This document shows, one piece after another, positions 15,853 through 27,200 of a stretch of 64,000 nt of DNA. Made by a program: the position numbers and the translations under genes. The DNA is from Flavobacteriaceae bacterium (GTDB taxonomy: Bacteria > Bacteroidota > Bacteroidia > Flavobacteriales > Flavobacteriaceae). How positions within the stretch are numbered: the stretch's first letter is position 1; each line of letters opens with the position of its first letter. The notes under the pieces are model-generated. The model was given only the letters and a program-made list of their open reading frames with translations, was not told where the DNA came from and searched no databases. The DNA lies in assembly GCA_027490305.1 (NCBI GenBank), contig JAIXYI010000006.1:1-64000 (forward strand), written 5' to 3'.

Positions 15853-17001
15853 GTGACCACACCTGTTTCCCTAATGGCGATAGCCTCTGTTTCTGCCCTC
15901 GGCGCCACGTATGACGAGGTCATGACGGCGTATCGCGAAGGGCGTCATCGTTTTTCCCTTTCAGGGCCTGAGGCGACATATGTGGCCCCTTTGACCGTCG
16001 AAGGACGCGAGGCGGTGGAGCGCATCCGTTTGTCGGATCCGAAATACAAAAGCCTTGACGACTCGGTCTTATTTGCACTGTTGGTGGCACGGAAAGCGGC
16101 TGCTTCTGCCGGTTGGACCGACGGGCGGTTCGGCATCAACATCGGATCGTCGCGCGGGGCTACGGGTGTGTTTGAAACGCATCATAAAGAATTCCTTACT
16201 ACCGGTAAGACGTCTCCTCTCGCATCGCCGGTGACCACCCTAGGGAATATTGCGTCGTGGGTGTCACATGACCTCGGCAGTTCGGGACCTGAAATCTCGC
16301 ATTCCATTACCTGTTCGACGGCCTTACACGCCGTATTGAATGGCATCGCCTGGATAAGGGGTGGGATGGCCGACCGTTTTTTGGCCGGAGGAAGTGAAGC
16401 GCCGCTCACACCTTTTACGCTGGCGCAGATGAAGGCGATGAAGATTTACTCGAAGGAGGAAGGCCCGTATCCATGTCGCGCCCTCGACTTCACTAAGACG
16501 GCTAACAGCATGGTATTGGGTGAAGGGGCGGCGGTGTGCTGCCTGGAGCGCGGGGTGCAGCCGAATGCGTTGGCGCACCTTACCGGTTATGGTTACGCCA
16601 CAGAACTTTTGGAGCACAATGCCTCGCTTTCGGCGGAAGCCACCTGCTTCCAGCGTTCGATGCGTATGGCATTGGAGGGAATGGATCCCGCTTCTGTGGA
16701 TGCGATTGTCATGCACGCCCCCGGAACCAAGCGCGGTGACCGTGCTGAAAAAGCCGCCATCGACCAGGTATTTGGCGCGCATATTCCTTTATTGACAGGC
16801 AACAAATGGATGGTCGGGCACACCTTTGGCGCCTCCGGATTACTGAGTCTTGAGATGGCGGTGATGATGGTGCGGTCGAATGCCTTCTTTTCCGTTCCCT
16901 TCCTGACCCAGTCACAGGATCGCGACATCCGGCGGGTGTTGGTAAATGCCGTCGGCTTCGGCGGAAATGCCGTGAGTTTGGTGGTTGACCGCGTCCAATA
17001 A
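15853..17001 (+). CDS. Beta-ketoacyl synthase-family protein linked to biotin genes
   Basis: The GTG start gives 382 aa. The thiolase-fold catalytic triad is complete: C154 in SITCSTALHA, H288 in VMHAPGTKRGD and H323 in NKWMVGHTFGASG. It therefore should condense acyl thioesters rather than be a chain-length-factor partner lacking the cysteine. It sits 22 nt after bioA on the same strand, and no acyl carrier protein is adjacent. A role in making or extending the pimeloyl precursor is a plausible inference, since no bioC or bioH is present in this operon; housekeeping FabF activity is less likely given the divergent length and position. Confidence 0.82.
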   Translation: MTTPVSLMAIASVSALGATYDEVMTAYREGRHRFSLSGPEATYVAPLTVEGREAVERIRLSDPKYKSLDDSVLFALLVARKAAASAGWTDGRFGINIGSSRGATGVFETHHKEFLTTGKTSPLASPVTTLGNIASWVSHDLGSSGPEISHSITCSTALHAVLNGIAWIRGGMADRFLAGGSEAPLTPFTLAQMKAMKIYSKEEGPYPCRALDFTKTANSMVLGEGAAVCCLERGVQPNALAHLTGYGYATELLEHNASLSAEATCFQRSMRMALEGMDPASVDAIVMHAPGTKRGDRAEKAAIDQVFGAHIPLLTGNKWMVGHTFGASGLLSLEMAVMMVRSNAFFSVPFLTQSQDRDIRRVLVNAVGFGGNAVSLVVDRVQ

Positions 17002-17002
17002 A

Positions 17003-17027
17003 AAAGGGTCCTTGCCGGACCCTCTTT
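17003..17027. terminator. Bidirectional terminator
   Basis: AAAGGGTCC and GGACCCTCTTT pair around TTGCC with A runs on one side and T-rich sequence on the other; it separates the convergent ketoacyl synthase and beta-helix genes. Confidence 0.8.
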
Positions 17028-17042
17028 CACTATTCTTGTTTT

Positions 17043-20000
17043 TTATCGGATGATTAGTTTGCGGGTGGTTTCGGTACCATCCGCCATTTTTATTTTCAGG
17101 ATGCCCATTTGTGCGTGGAAGTTGAGGCTATCGGTGCGGAAGCGGTTCGCGCTGATATTGTTGGCGCTGAACACCTCGCGTCCGAGTGTATCATACAACA
17201 CGACGGAAGCAATCGATCCGTTCGAGGTTGAAACTTCAAATCCCCCATTGATACCCTGCGCGTAAAGACCCGCGGTTTGCGGCTCGTCGATGCTCAGGTT
17301 CGGGTTCGCATACCGGATTTCAAACCGGTCATCGAAGGTACCGATGTTGGTCGTGAAGGTATACGGCCCTGTTTTCAGGTCGACATACAAATTGTTTTGT
17401 GCTTTGTCGACGAGGTAGACATGCTGGTCACCTGTGAAGAGTCCGTCGACGTGGTCGATTGCGATCTGGAATTCCCCTTCGATGGTCGAACTGTATCCCA
17501 GCGGGATGATTTCTGATTCCTCAAAATGCACATCACGTCCCTGAATTACCAGTTTCTGACTGTCGAGTATCGAGTAGAGCGACACGTAGTTACCACCGTC
17601 GAGCGGCGCGCCGTCGAAACCATAATCATAATTATCGGTGGCACCGTCTACATAGGCGAGTAGCATCTGTTTGAAAGCACCTTCGCTGTTGGTAAGGTTT
17701 AGCCAGATGCGGTGTTTTTCAGGCTCGTCAGAAGAAAGAGCTGGACTTTCGGCGTTCGCCTGCGTGCGGAAGAACTGTCCGTTGTTGGAGTCAGAGCGTT
17801 GGCGCATGCTGTTGTTGAACGTCACGGTTTTGGTTCCGTTAGTTCCCGCAAGTCCTACGAAGAAGCCTTGTCCGGATGCGATATACCGTGTTGGAGCCGT
17901 TCCGCCCGTTCCGGCAGTCGTTCCGCCCGAGAGGTTGTAAGTCGCATAATCGTCGGCGGTATAATTGTATACAAAACTACCAGGCGTCGTGGCACTGATG
18001 GCCGTGTTGTGTGTCCAGAAATACAGGTTACCGTCAATCGACTGGTTAATGGTTCCGGTGAATCCCCAGGCATTCGGATTGTAGATGTTCGCTTTGATAA
18101 AGGCATCCGCGTCGAGTGCAGACGGGTAAGGATTGCCTACCAGGTTCTCAGGTCCGGACGCCGTTTTCGTAGCCGAAACGGAAACGGTTCCGTTATTAGG
18201 TGTGCCGGTGAACGAAGCGGTGTAGCCTGCCGCCAGCGGATAGGTAAGGTTGTTAGGTGCCCGCGAGATGTAGCCGGTACCAGGCGTCATCGTGGTATTG
18301 GCCGTTACCCCCACCCAACTGTAGGTTGCGCCATCGAAACGGTAGAAGTCGGCGTCACCATTATTGACAGTAGCGGCGAGTGTGGCAGACGCCACGGGCG
18401 ATGACCAATAGGTAAAGTCGTATTGTTTCAAAGCGGTGGTCGTGCGTTTGGCGGTCAGGCTACCGGTGGCGGCCGATCCGTCATTCACCTGTGTCAGGCT
18501 GCCTCCGTTTTCGATGATGAGGCTTCCGTTGATCGCGATGTCATATTCGACAACGACATTCTTACCGGTGTTGATGGTAAGGGTTTTACCGCTGTTGACC
18601 GTGAGTTCGCAGGCACGGAAACTGTTTCCGGAGTAGTTGCCATTGATGACGGCTTTTACAGTTGACGGCGTCGTATCCGATCCGGTAGGCGCGCCACTGC
18701 TCCAAGCCGTACCGCTCCAGGTTGTGGTGCCGCCTGAACATTTGCGCTCATCGGCCCCAATGGTTGGACTTGACGCACGGGTATCTCCGTCGATGTCGGT
18801 TGTAATGCCCGAGATGGCGATGCCGGCACCTTCAAGTGCTCCGCCTGTTGTTAGGTGCAGGTCGGAAGAGGAAACGAATGAAGCAGCGGAACTGATGGAG
18901 TTGACATCCTGCGAGGTCGCGGTCTTCCAGTTAGCGAGGGAGGAACGGTTACTGCTGAGGTAGCCGATGTTGCCGCTTCCTGAAATCACGTAGTAATTAT
19001 TGTAATTGATTGTCGAGAAAACGCTGGCGCTCCCGGTTACATAGATCGCGTATCGCTTTCCGTTCGACCCGCTTACGGCGAGAATATTATTTCGCATGGA
19101 AACAGCGGAAGAAGTCGAGATGCCGACATATACGGCAGACGTGACGAGTTCATTTCCGTTGCTTGAATCGCTGGCGTTTTGAACGAGTGAGTTGAAGGAG
19201 ATGGTGTAGCCGGCACCCGATGTAATGCGGAGACAAGCCGCTCCGCTGGTGTCGCTGTTATTGCCCGATGTATACACATTGCTCACCATGTTATTGAAAC
19301 ACTGGATTGCGGCGGAAGAACTGGAACTGGCAAGCAGGATACCATTGATGGTGCCACCTGACGACCGTGAGACGGCTGTAATGGTATTGCCCGATATCGT
19401 TCCGGAGGTTGAGGTGCTGGACACACTGATCGCGGCATTGGTAGAAGATCCGCTGTGTGTGATGGTCAGGTTCTTGATTGTATTGGATGTAATCGAAAAG
19501 GTAGCGACATTGGAAAGTTCCACTCCCGACAGGTGCGCTGTGACGGTGCTTCCGTTGTAGACGCCGTCAATGGTATTTCCCGAAATCGTGAGCGAGTTGG
19601 TGTGTGATGCATAGATAACGCGGGAAGGTGCGTTGGCATTCGTCGAACTTCCGAAGGTGGAGTTGGAAATGGTTACCGTGCTGGTCTTATTGGAAGAACT
19701 TCCGAGGATCATCACGCCGTGGCGTACCATCTGAAATTCGTTATTCGTGAAGGTCAGGTTGGAATTGACGGCTGATGCAGTACTGGAATCGGATATACCC
19801 GACCCTCCACAGAAGATGCCGGCAAGTAACTCCCCTTCCTGGTTTTTGGCGTTGACTTTTAAAATCGTGTTTTTGACGGTGATGTTGGTGGCGCCATTGG
19901 TGCTGTTGCTGCAAATTGCAATGACCGCCTCATCTGTGTAATTGGGCGTATAGTTGTTCACCCATGTCAGGTCTTTGGTTGTGCCGTTTGTGGTGTTGCT

Positions 20001-20351
20001 GCCATCGATGGTCACAAAGTCGGAGCCTGAAATGATGAGTGTCGCACCCACACCGGTAAAACTGTTTGCACTGTTGGCCGTTACCGTGATGGTTTTACCC
20101 GTATTGGGTTTGATGGTCAGTGTTTTTGTGGAAGAAAGATCGGTTCGGGTGATGGAAAGGCTTCCGGTATAGCTTTGGTTTTGATCCAACAGAAGGGTCA
20201 CATTGCCCGACAGTCCGTTGGCATTTACGGCGGCAATCGCTGCGGACAGAGTGGTGTAGGTTTGTCCGGTACCGATGACATACGTTCCGTTCAGTTGCGC
20301 GAACGAAAACGTGACGACGAAAAGGAGAAGAGTGGAGTATAACGTTCTCAT
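17043..20351 (-). CDS. Large secreted beta-helix protein with T9SS type C-like sorting domain
   Basis: The start at MRTLYSTLLLFVVTFSFAQ gives a signal peptide and 1102 aa. Residues about 20-520 are serine/threonine/asparagine-rich repeats of the right-handed parallel beta-helix kind (for example TISGNTIDG, SISNSTFGSS-like strands). From about 640 a conserved module begins (FTYWSSPVASA), with PNNGTVSVSAT and GNPYPSALDADAF. It ends in a C-terminal sorting region (residues about 1025-1102, with VVLYDTLGREVF and RKLIIR). The same module occurs in the genes at 21202 and 28901. Exported by T9SS; the target, perhaps a polysaccharide or surface adhesion, is unknown. Confidence 0.85.
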   Translation of the reverse strand: MRTLYSTLLLFVVTFSFAQLNGTYVIGTGQTYTTLSAAIAAVNANGLSGNVTLLLDQNQSYTGSLSITRTDLSSTKTLTIKPNTGKTITVTANSANSFTGVGATLIISGSDFVTIDGSNTTNGTTKDLTWVNNYTPNYTDEAVIAICSNSTNGATNITVKNTILKVNAKNQEGELLAGIFCGGSGISDSSTASAVNSNLTFTNNEFQMVRHGVMILGSSSNKTSTVTISNSTFGSSTNANAPSRVIYASHTNSLTISGNTIDGVYNGSTVTAHLSGVELSNVATFSITSNTIKNLTITHSGSSTNAAISVSSTSTSGTISGNTITAVSRSSGGTINGILLASSSSSAAIQCFNNMVSNVYTSGNNSDTSGAACLRITSGAGYTISFNSLVQNASDSSNGNELVTSAVYVGISTSSAVSMRNNILAVSGSNGKRYAIYVTGSASVFSTINYNNYYVISGSGNIGYLSSNRSSLANWKTATSQDVNSISSAASFVSSSDLHLTTGGALEGAGIAISGITTDIDGDTRASSPTIGADERKCSGGTTTWSGTAWSSGAPTGSDTTPSTVKAVINGNYSGNSFRACELTVNSGKTLTINTGKNVVVEYDIAINGSLIIENGGSLTQVNDGSAATGSLTAKRTTTALKQYDFTYWSSPVASATLAATVNNGDADFYRFDGATYSWVGVTANTTMTPGTGYISRAPNNLTYPLAAGYTASFTGTPNNGTVSVSATKTASGPENLVGNPYPSALDADAFIKANIYNPNAWGFTGTINQSIDGNLYFWTHNTAISATTPGSFVYNYTADDYATYNLSGGTTAGTGGTAPTRYIASGQGFFVGLAGTNGTKTVTFNNSMRQRSDSNNGQFFRTQANAESPALSSDEPEKHRIWLNLTNSEGAFKQMLLAYVDGATDNYDYGFDGAPLDGGNYVSLYSILDSQKLVIQGRDVHFEESEIIPLGYSSTIEGEFQIAIDHVDGLFTGDQHVYLVDKAQNNLYVDLKTGPYTFTTNIGTFDDRFEIRYANPNLSIDEPQTAGLYAQGINGGFEVSTSNGSIASVVLYDTLGREVFSANNISANRFRTDSLNFHAQMGILKIKMADGTETTRKLIIR

Positions 20352-20388
20352 TTGTAGGAAAAAAAGGATAACTTTTATTTGGGTCCCG

Positions 20389-20396
20389 CAAATGTA
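20389..20396 (-). promoter_or_regulatory. -7 promoter element of the beta-helix gene
   Basis: On the minus strand TACATTTG lies 37 nt before the ATG at 20351. Confidence 0.45.
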
Positions 20397-20512
20397 CGTG
20401 CGCATTTCGTCGATGTATTTTAATTAACACCCTGTTTTGCAGTGTTTTCGACGACATGCAAAATTCAACGACAAATTGCCTATATCACGAAATCGATTTC
20501 GCAATTTTTAAC

Positions 20513-20537
20513 AAAAAAAGGGTCGTTTTCATGACCC
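20513..20537 (-). terminator. Intrinsic terminator of recX
   Basis: On the minus strand GGGTC and GACCC pair and are followed by seven T; it ends just past the recX stop. Confidence 0.7.
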
Positions 20538-20541
20538 ACGG

Positions 20542-21006
20542 CTATGAAGGAAGGAGGGAAATCCGTTTCAGTTCTGAATAGACCAAATCGGACTCATAAC
20601 CCTTGTAAATAAGGAAATCCGCACATTTTTTCTGACGGATCATCTTGTCGAGTCCGTGAAGGGTTTCCCATTTCGTTTCACACAATATCGCAAATCGCGA
20701 CAAGTATGTATTTTCGTCGATTTCCGACAGTCCGAGACGGATGTTGGCGTCTGAAACCCCGTGTTGGCGCAGTTCTTCCCGAATTCGAATGCGGCCCCAC
20801 TTTTTCAGCAGGTTTTTGCCGCGGGCGAACGCACGGGCGAACCGTTCTTCGTTCAGGAAATCATCCGTAATGAGTTGGGTGATAATTCGTTCTGTCATCG
20901 AGCCAGGGGCGCCCATTGACCGCAGTTTTTGCCGCACTTCCGAGTGGCTGCGTTCCTGGTAGGCACAATAGGACGCGGCGCGCCGTAGGATGTCTTTTTC
21001 CTCCAT
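20542..21006 (-). CDS. recX: Regulatory protein RecX
   Basis: The 154-aa protein has the three tandem three-helix RecX repeats. Typical segments are AASYCAYQERSHSEVRQKL, LITDDFLNEERFARAFARGK with WGRIRIREEL, and a third around KKCADFLIYKGYE. RecX binds RecA filaments and limits their activity. The recA gene is not adjacent, unlike in many Proteobacteria. It lies alone on the minus strand between two giant secreted-protein genes, with its own terminator. Confidence 0.9.
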   Translation of the reverse strand: MEEKDILRRAASYCAYQERSHSEVRQKLRSMGAPGSMTERIITQLITDDFLNEERFARAFARGKNLLKKWGRIRIREELRQHGVSDANIRLGLSEIDENTYLSRFAILCETKWETLHGLDKMIRQKKCADFLIYKGYESDLVYSELKRISLLPS

Positions 21007-21201
21007 GGTGCGAAAGTAGCGAAAAACGGAACGAAAATCAGGATGCTGCGAACGGTTGGTTTTGTACGAATTTGCTCATTCGGCGATGAAATCGAACCGT
21101 TCGTCTAATTGTCTGAAAATTACGGCAAAACCGTATCCGAAGAGCTTACAAACTCCCGTATTTTTAAAGCCATTTTTAAGAGTTTCTTAACCCCAAGTCC
21201 G

Positions 21202-24200
21202 ATGAAATTCAAAATGCTCTGCTTAGTCGCCCTTTTGGGTGCCGCCCTCGTTTCGTCCGCCCAAGTCTATCAGCACGATTTCGGGACGGTCGCGATTTCA
21301 GGTAAGCCGTACACGGTAGCTCCGGGTACAATCAATGCCAATCTTTCGTCATCGTCCTGGACTACCAGCGCAACGGGTTTTGTCAATTTTGCGGGTAGCG
21401 CCGGGCAGGCGTTGTCCCTTAATGACTCCTCAGGAACACCGACTTACACGCTTACTTTTACGGTTGCTTCGGGATATGCATTGTCTGTGACCAGTTTCAA
21501 TTTTTGGCGCCAGCGAAGTGCGGCCGGGGCGCAAAATTGGTCGATGACCATAAACGGAACAGCTGTCGGCAGCGGTACCGTTCCAACTAGTGGCGCGGCA
21601 TTGGGTACGACAGCTGTCTCCAATGCGGTAAACAATCTTACAGGAACCGTAACAGTTGTGTTATCCTTGAGCGGTGCTAGTGGTACAGGAACGTTTCGAC
21701 TTGATGACTTCACTCTAAACGGTTCTGTTGTTGCTACAGCTCTCGACGGCAACATCGTCGAATCCGACTGGGGCACTGCCCTTGCGACGTCCACTGGTGG
21801 GCCGACGCCGAGTTTTGGTGCTTCTCATGCAATCAATGCGTTGTATTGCTACGGCGATGCCACGTACCTCTACTTTGCAATTGCGGGCAACGTTCAGTCG
21901 GGCAACCGTATCATGCTGTTTATTGACTCTAAAAGTGGGGGCTATAATAACGGAAGTTTTAACCGTACGAACGCGCCCCAAGGGATTGACGATTTCAACT
22001 CGTCGACCACGTTTGACTCAGGCTTCAATGCCGATTATTGCGCGGTCATTGGAACCAACGGAACTGGAACATACTATCTGGATTTGTTTACCCTTGCTGC
22101 CAGCGGCAGTAACACCTTCATCGGTTCTGCCGGAACGGAGTTTGGCATCAACGTAAGCAACACCGACCAAACGAAAGGGTTTGAGTTTCGCATCCCGAAA
22201 ACGTCACTCGGCTACACCGCCAACCAAGAACTTCAGTTGTTTGCGGCCTACACGTCGGAGGGTGGATTTCTTTCGAACCAATTCCTGACCAAAGCTGGCA
22301 GTTCGGATGGGAGTTACGGAAATGGCGCCGTTACATTTGGGTCGGCAACACCTGACCCGGTAACCGTAACGTACGCTTCAAAGCAAACCGGGAACTTCAC
22401 TACAGGTACCACCTGGAAACTGGGTACGGGGAGTCCGTCAGGTGTCACCATCTCAATTGAATCGGGCCATAATGTTACCGTCAATACCAGTACATCGCAA
22501 GTGGCAGGTGTCAGGGTGAATTCGGGTGGTACCCTAACCCTTGACAGTGGTGGCTTGCTAAACGTGAGCCGAACCGGGGGCATTACCTTTAACAACGCAG
22601 GAACCACGACTTTCACGTCGGGAGGATTGAAGTTCTTTCAAAGTGTTACCTTCACCAATACCGGCACCTTTACGTCTGGAACCGGTACGGTAGAGTTTGT
22701 AGGCGGGTCGCTTTCTGGCACCCTTAGTTTTTACAACATGACGCTTTCTACGGCTGGTCTGACACTGAGCAGCAGTACTACGATAACTAATTTGTTGACG
22801 ATTCTTCCAAGTGGCTTCGTAGATGCCGGATCGGCTCCTATTTACGGATCCTCTTCCACGTTGGTGTACTCAGGTGTCTCAGGATACAATCGGGGCAACG
22901 AATGGACGGGCGCTTCTTCAGGCGCAGGATGTCCTGCCAACGTAACCCTTTCCTCGTCGTCCTTCAACATGAACCTTGGGGCGGCCTTCTGTACGGGATC
23001 TGTGACTGTAGGCGCAGGATCCACGCTTAATACCGCTGCAACCAGTCTCACAATCGGAGGAAATCTCTCGATCAACAGCACGGATGCGCTGAATTTCGGA
23101 ACACTCAACATGCTAGGAGACATATATGTCGCCGGCAATTGGACGGTGGGCGCGTTTGGCGTACAAAGCAACAATGGCAAAGCGGTATTCTTCAACGGAA
23201 CAGGCACGCAGGTCGTGTCAAAGACCGGTGGAGGTACGGTTTTCTTCGACTATTTGGTTTTGAATAAGTCTGCGGGTACGGTGCAGTTTTCGGCTTCACC
23301 TGCCACGGACGTCGTCATCAACTCGACCGCGGGCGATGTGTTACAACTGGTAAATGCCGGAACTCTTGATGTTAATGGACGTAGTCTGACGCTTAACAAT
23401 GCTGGGGGGAACATTCTTTGTACGGGAGGTGTTCGGACGATTACCTCGACGGCAGCCAACGGATCGGTTGCCATCAACGGATATAAATCCGTGACAGGTA
23501 CCGGCACGCTTACCATTGCAACGAACGTGACCATGCAACTCAGTGCCGGGATTAACTTCGGTGTGTCAAAAACGACCTTCAATGGAAGGCTCCAACTCAA
23601 TGGTGGCGGTTTTGCTGACACATCTCCGATTTACGCAACAAACTCGACGTTGATTTATAACGGTAACTACAATTTATCTAATGAGTGGACGGGCAATGCT
23701 GCAACGCCGGGACTAGGTATACCGTTCGACGTCAGGATACAGAATGCAGCCGTTGTGAATTTGCCTGCTGGCGACAGGGGATTATCGGGGAGCCTGACCA
23801 TCAACAACGGCACGCTGAATTTCAATGCCGGAGGTGATTTGTACTTGAATGGTAACCTCTCGCTTACCACGTTTGGATTTAGCACAAACGGCAAGCGGCT
23901 TTACCTTACTGGAACGAGTGTGCAGACGCTGACGGCAGATAATGACGTGATGCTGTCGTATCTCTATTTTCAACCTACATCGGGGAGTGTCCGTTTCGAG
24001 TGCGTCAGTTCGGTATTCCTTTATATAACGGCGCCGACGGGTGGTGCCGCCATTTCGTTCAACAGCGCCAATGACATACTTGATTTCGGAAACGCCCAGC
24101 CTAGTATTGGTACGGCTGGCGTTGCCAATACAATAGCAGGGAGTGGAAAGTTCAGGGGATATGCCGCTTCGACGAATCTTACACTTTTGGGCACGGGTAG

Positions 24201-27200
24201 TGTCGGCACGCTGACCTTCGACACGGGTTTCCAGAATCTCAGGAGCCTCTCGATTAATCGTACGTCAGGCAGCACCGCCGCATTGTTGGGCAGTAACCTG
24301 ACGATTGGAAATACCATGACCTTCACGGCGGGCCACCTTGACCTGAACGGATTTGTGCTCACCCTTCCTGCTTCGATGGGTAGTTTCGGCGGTTCATCCA
24401 GTTTCGTCATTGCCAGCACCAGCGGAAGTGAATTACGTAAACTCTTCACGGCGGCAGGTAGCTTTACGTTCCCGGTGGGGGATAACGTTGGCACGGTCGA
24501 GTACTCGCCTGCGACCATTACCTGCACGGGAGGAAGCTATTCGGGATATATCGGAGTTTCAGTGAAAAACACCCTTCATCCCGCACTGACCGGCTCTACC
24601 AATTACATCAATCGCTATTGGGGGGTGACGGCTTCTGGTGTGACGCCAACCAGTTATTCGTTTTCGGGTACCTACCTTACCGCAGATATCGTGAACGCCA
24701 CGACCAATTGTAAACCCGGTCGCTATAATGGCAGCACCTTTACGGATGTCAGCGCCACAACGGTCAGTGCCAACACGCTTGGTCTCACGGGCCTTACTAC
24801 TTTTGACAGCGTTAATGAGTTTGCCGCAGGCGACCGACTCTTGACGGCCACCTATTTCTATCGAAGCGCAGCGGCAGGTGCATGGAGCAATGCCTCCAAC
24901 TGGCAGGTATCGGCCAATAACCTAACAGGTTGGACAACCGCATTTTATCCGCCGGGTAGAGCCGCGTCGGCTGTGACGATTCGCAATACGTTTGATATTA
25001 CGGTATCGTCGGGTACGGTCAATGCGGTTAACGTGTGGATTGATCCGGGGGCGAACCTGAACATCAGTGGTGGTACTTTTGTGTTGGAAGACGGATCGTT
25101 TTCGACCGATTTGACTGTAAACGGAGGATTGAATTATAGTGGCGGTACGTTTACGCAAGGCTCGTCTATTATCAGTTTTGCCGGAACGGGCACCTTTTCT
25201 AACTCTGCAAGCAGTTCTACGATTTTCATTCCAACGGCTACGTGGAGTTCGACTTCCACCTGTAGCATTACTGGATTGACATCAAACGCCATTATCTCCT
25301 CTCCGTCTGCGTTGGCCCAGTCGTTCGGGAATTTTACCTGGAACAATGCGAACCAGAACAACTATGTGAATGTCGAAAGCAATTTGTTTTCGGTGGCGGG
25401 AACGCTAACCGTAGGCCCGTCTGCCAATGCCCGGCTTTCGCTGGCCAACAGCGCCGGAACGTTTACCAATTCAGTAGGTAGCCTCGTCGTAAGTGGGGGT
25501 GTTTTGAATGTGGTGGGCGCCACGGCCACGACCACTCTTTCGGTCACGGGTAACATCACCGTATCCGGCGGTACCCTGAACGTCAGCCAGGGAAGCGGCA
25601 CAGGTACACTCACGGGTTCGGCGGCAAGCGATATGACGGTTTCAGGTGGCACGTGCGTGTTATCGAACAGTTCGGGCGCCGGATCACTATCGGTGCGGGA
25701 TTTGGCTGTATCATCCGGGTCAGTAGTGTTGATCAACAATGCGTCGAGTCCGTCAACGACGCTCACCGTGAATCGGGATTTGTCGATTACCGGCAGCGGC
25801 TCTATGAATCTCGAAGCCACCGGTTCGACGACGGGCGTGGCCACGGTGAATGTAAATGGCAATTTTAGCGCTGCGTCTTCTTCTTCCAGCATCGTTGATT
25901 TCGGAAGTGGTACCGTAGCGAGTAACATGATTGCGATCAAAGGAAATTTCAATAATACGTCGACAGGAACGTTTTTTACAACCTCTAATTCAGCCTCCAA
26001 CGGATTTACCTTTAATGGCACTGGCACCCAGACGTTCTCCTATACCGGCACTGATTCCAACTATACCAATTATCGGGTATTGGCAGGGGCCACCCTTCAG
26101 ATGAACTCCAATCTGACCTTGGGCGCCAATACCAATCCATCGTCTACCTTTTCCGTTGCATCCGGAGCTGTCCTGAACATGCAGACGAATAGTATCATCG
26201 CAGCCGGCACAACTAATCCGCAAGTGGTATTCACCAGCGGGGCAACCTTGATAACCGCCAATACGGCGGGCATCGGCGGATCGACTGCATCCGGTTCCTT
26301 CCGGAGTTTTTCGGGAACAGGCACAGCGGCAGCCGGCGGTAGGGTTACCCTGCCTGCAGGCGTAAAGTACATATTCAATGGCATTACGACCACCCCTTTC
26401 CCAACGACGACTTTCGGTAACCCGGCGGATGTGACCATCAACGCGGCGGTTACTTCGAATCTGACTGGTGCATTAACGGTGACAGGTCCGTTTACTGTCA
26501 ACAACGGGGGGACATTTAAGTTGAATTCGGCGGCGGGAAATCATTTGAGCCTGAACAGCACCAATCTGGTGGTCAATTCGGGCGGTATTTTTGACAACAA
26601 TGGGACCAATCAGGTCCAGTCAGGTGGAGGCACGCCGGCGATCCAGATTTCGGGCACCTTCATCACACGCGATCCGGATGGTTTCGTGGGAACCGGTACC
26701 GCCATTCCGAGCATTACACCCGTTTTGAATTCCGGAAGTACGGTTGAGTATGGTCTTACGGGAAATCAAGCGGTACAAGGCACTACCGCGCCAACCTATC
26801 AAAACATCACGTTGTCGGGCAGTGGTCTCAAGACATTGGCCAGTACGAACGCCGTGGTCGGCACGATTGCGATTTCCGACAGCGTCATTTTTGATGCGGG
26901 CAATAATGCATTCGGATCATCAACGTCGAACCTGACCATGACGGGAACATCCCGTTACAAGCTCGGAGGTACTACGGCGTCTAAACCAGAATCGGGCGGG
27001 ACGTATTCGTTAGGATCCGGTACGACTATCGAATTCACTGGAACGTCTGCTACGAATATCCGGGTTTCATCTCCTACCATCAACTACGCCAACGTTGAAA
27101 TCAGCGGCACCAATGTGTCGAATCCGGCGACGGTTACCGGTATTCGATTCCAGACAGGGGGTACCTTTACCGTGAAAAACGGAGCGACCTTCAAACTGGC

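Noticed and set aside
20513..20537. Shared regulatory hairpin with 5257-5271
   Set aside because: Both contain GGGTC/GACCC stems, but loops and context differ, and the first is a terminator with a T run.
25362..26027. 221-aa antisense reading frame inside the giant secreted protein
   Set aside because: It mirrors the Thr/Ser/Gly-rich repeats of the sense gene; many similar frames occur opposite all three giant genes.
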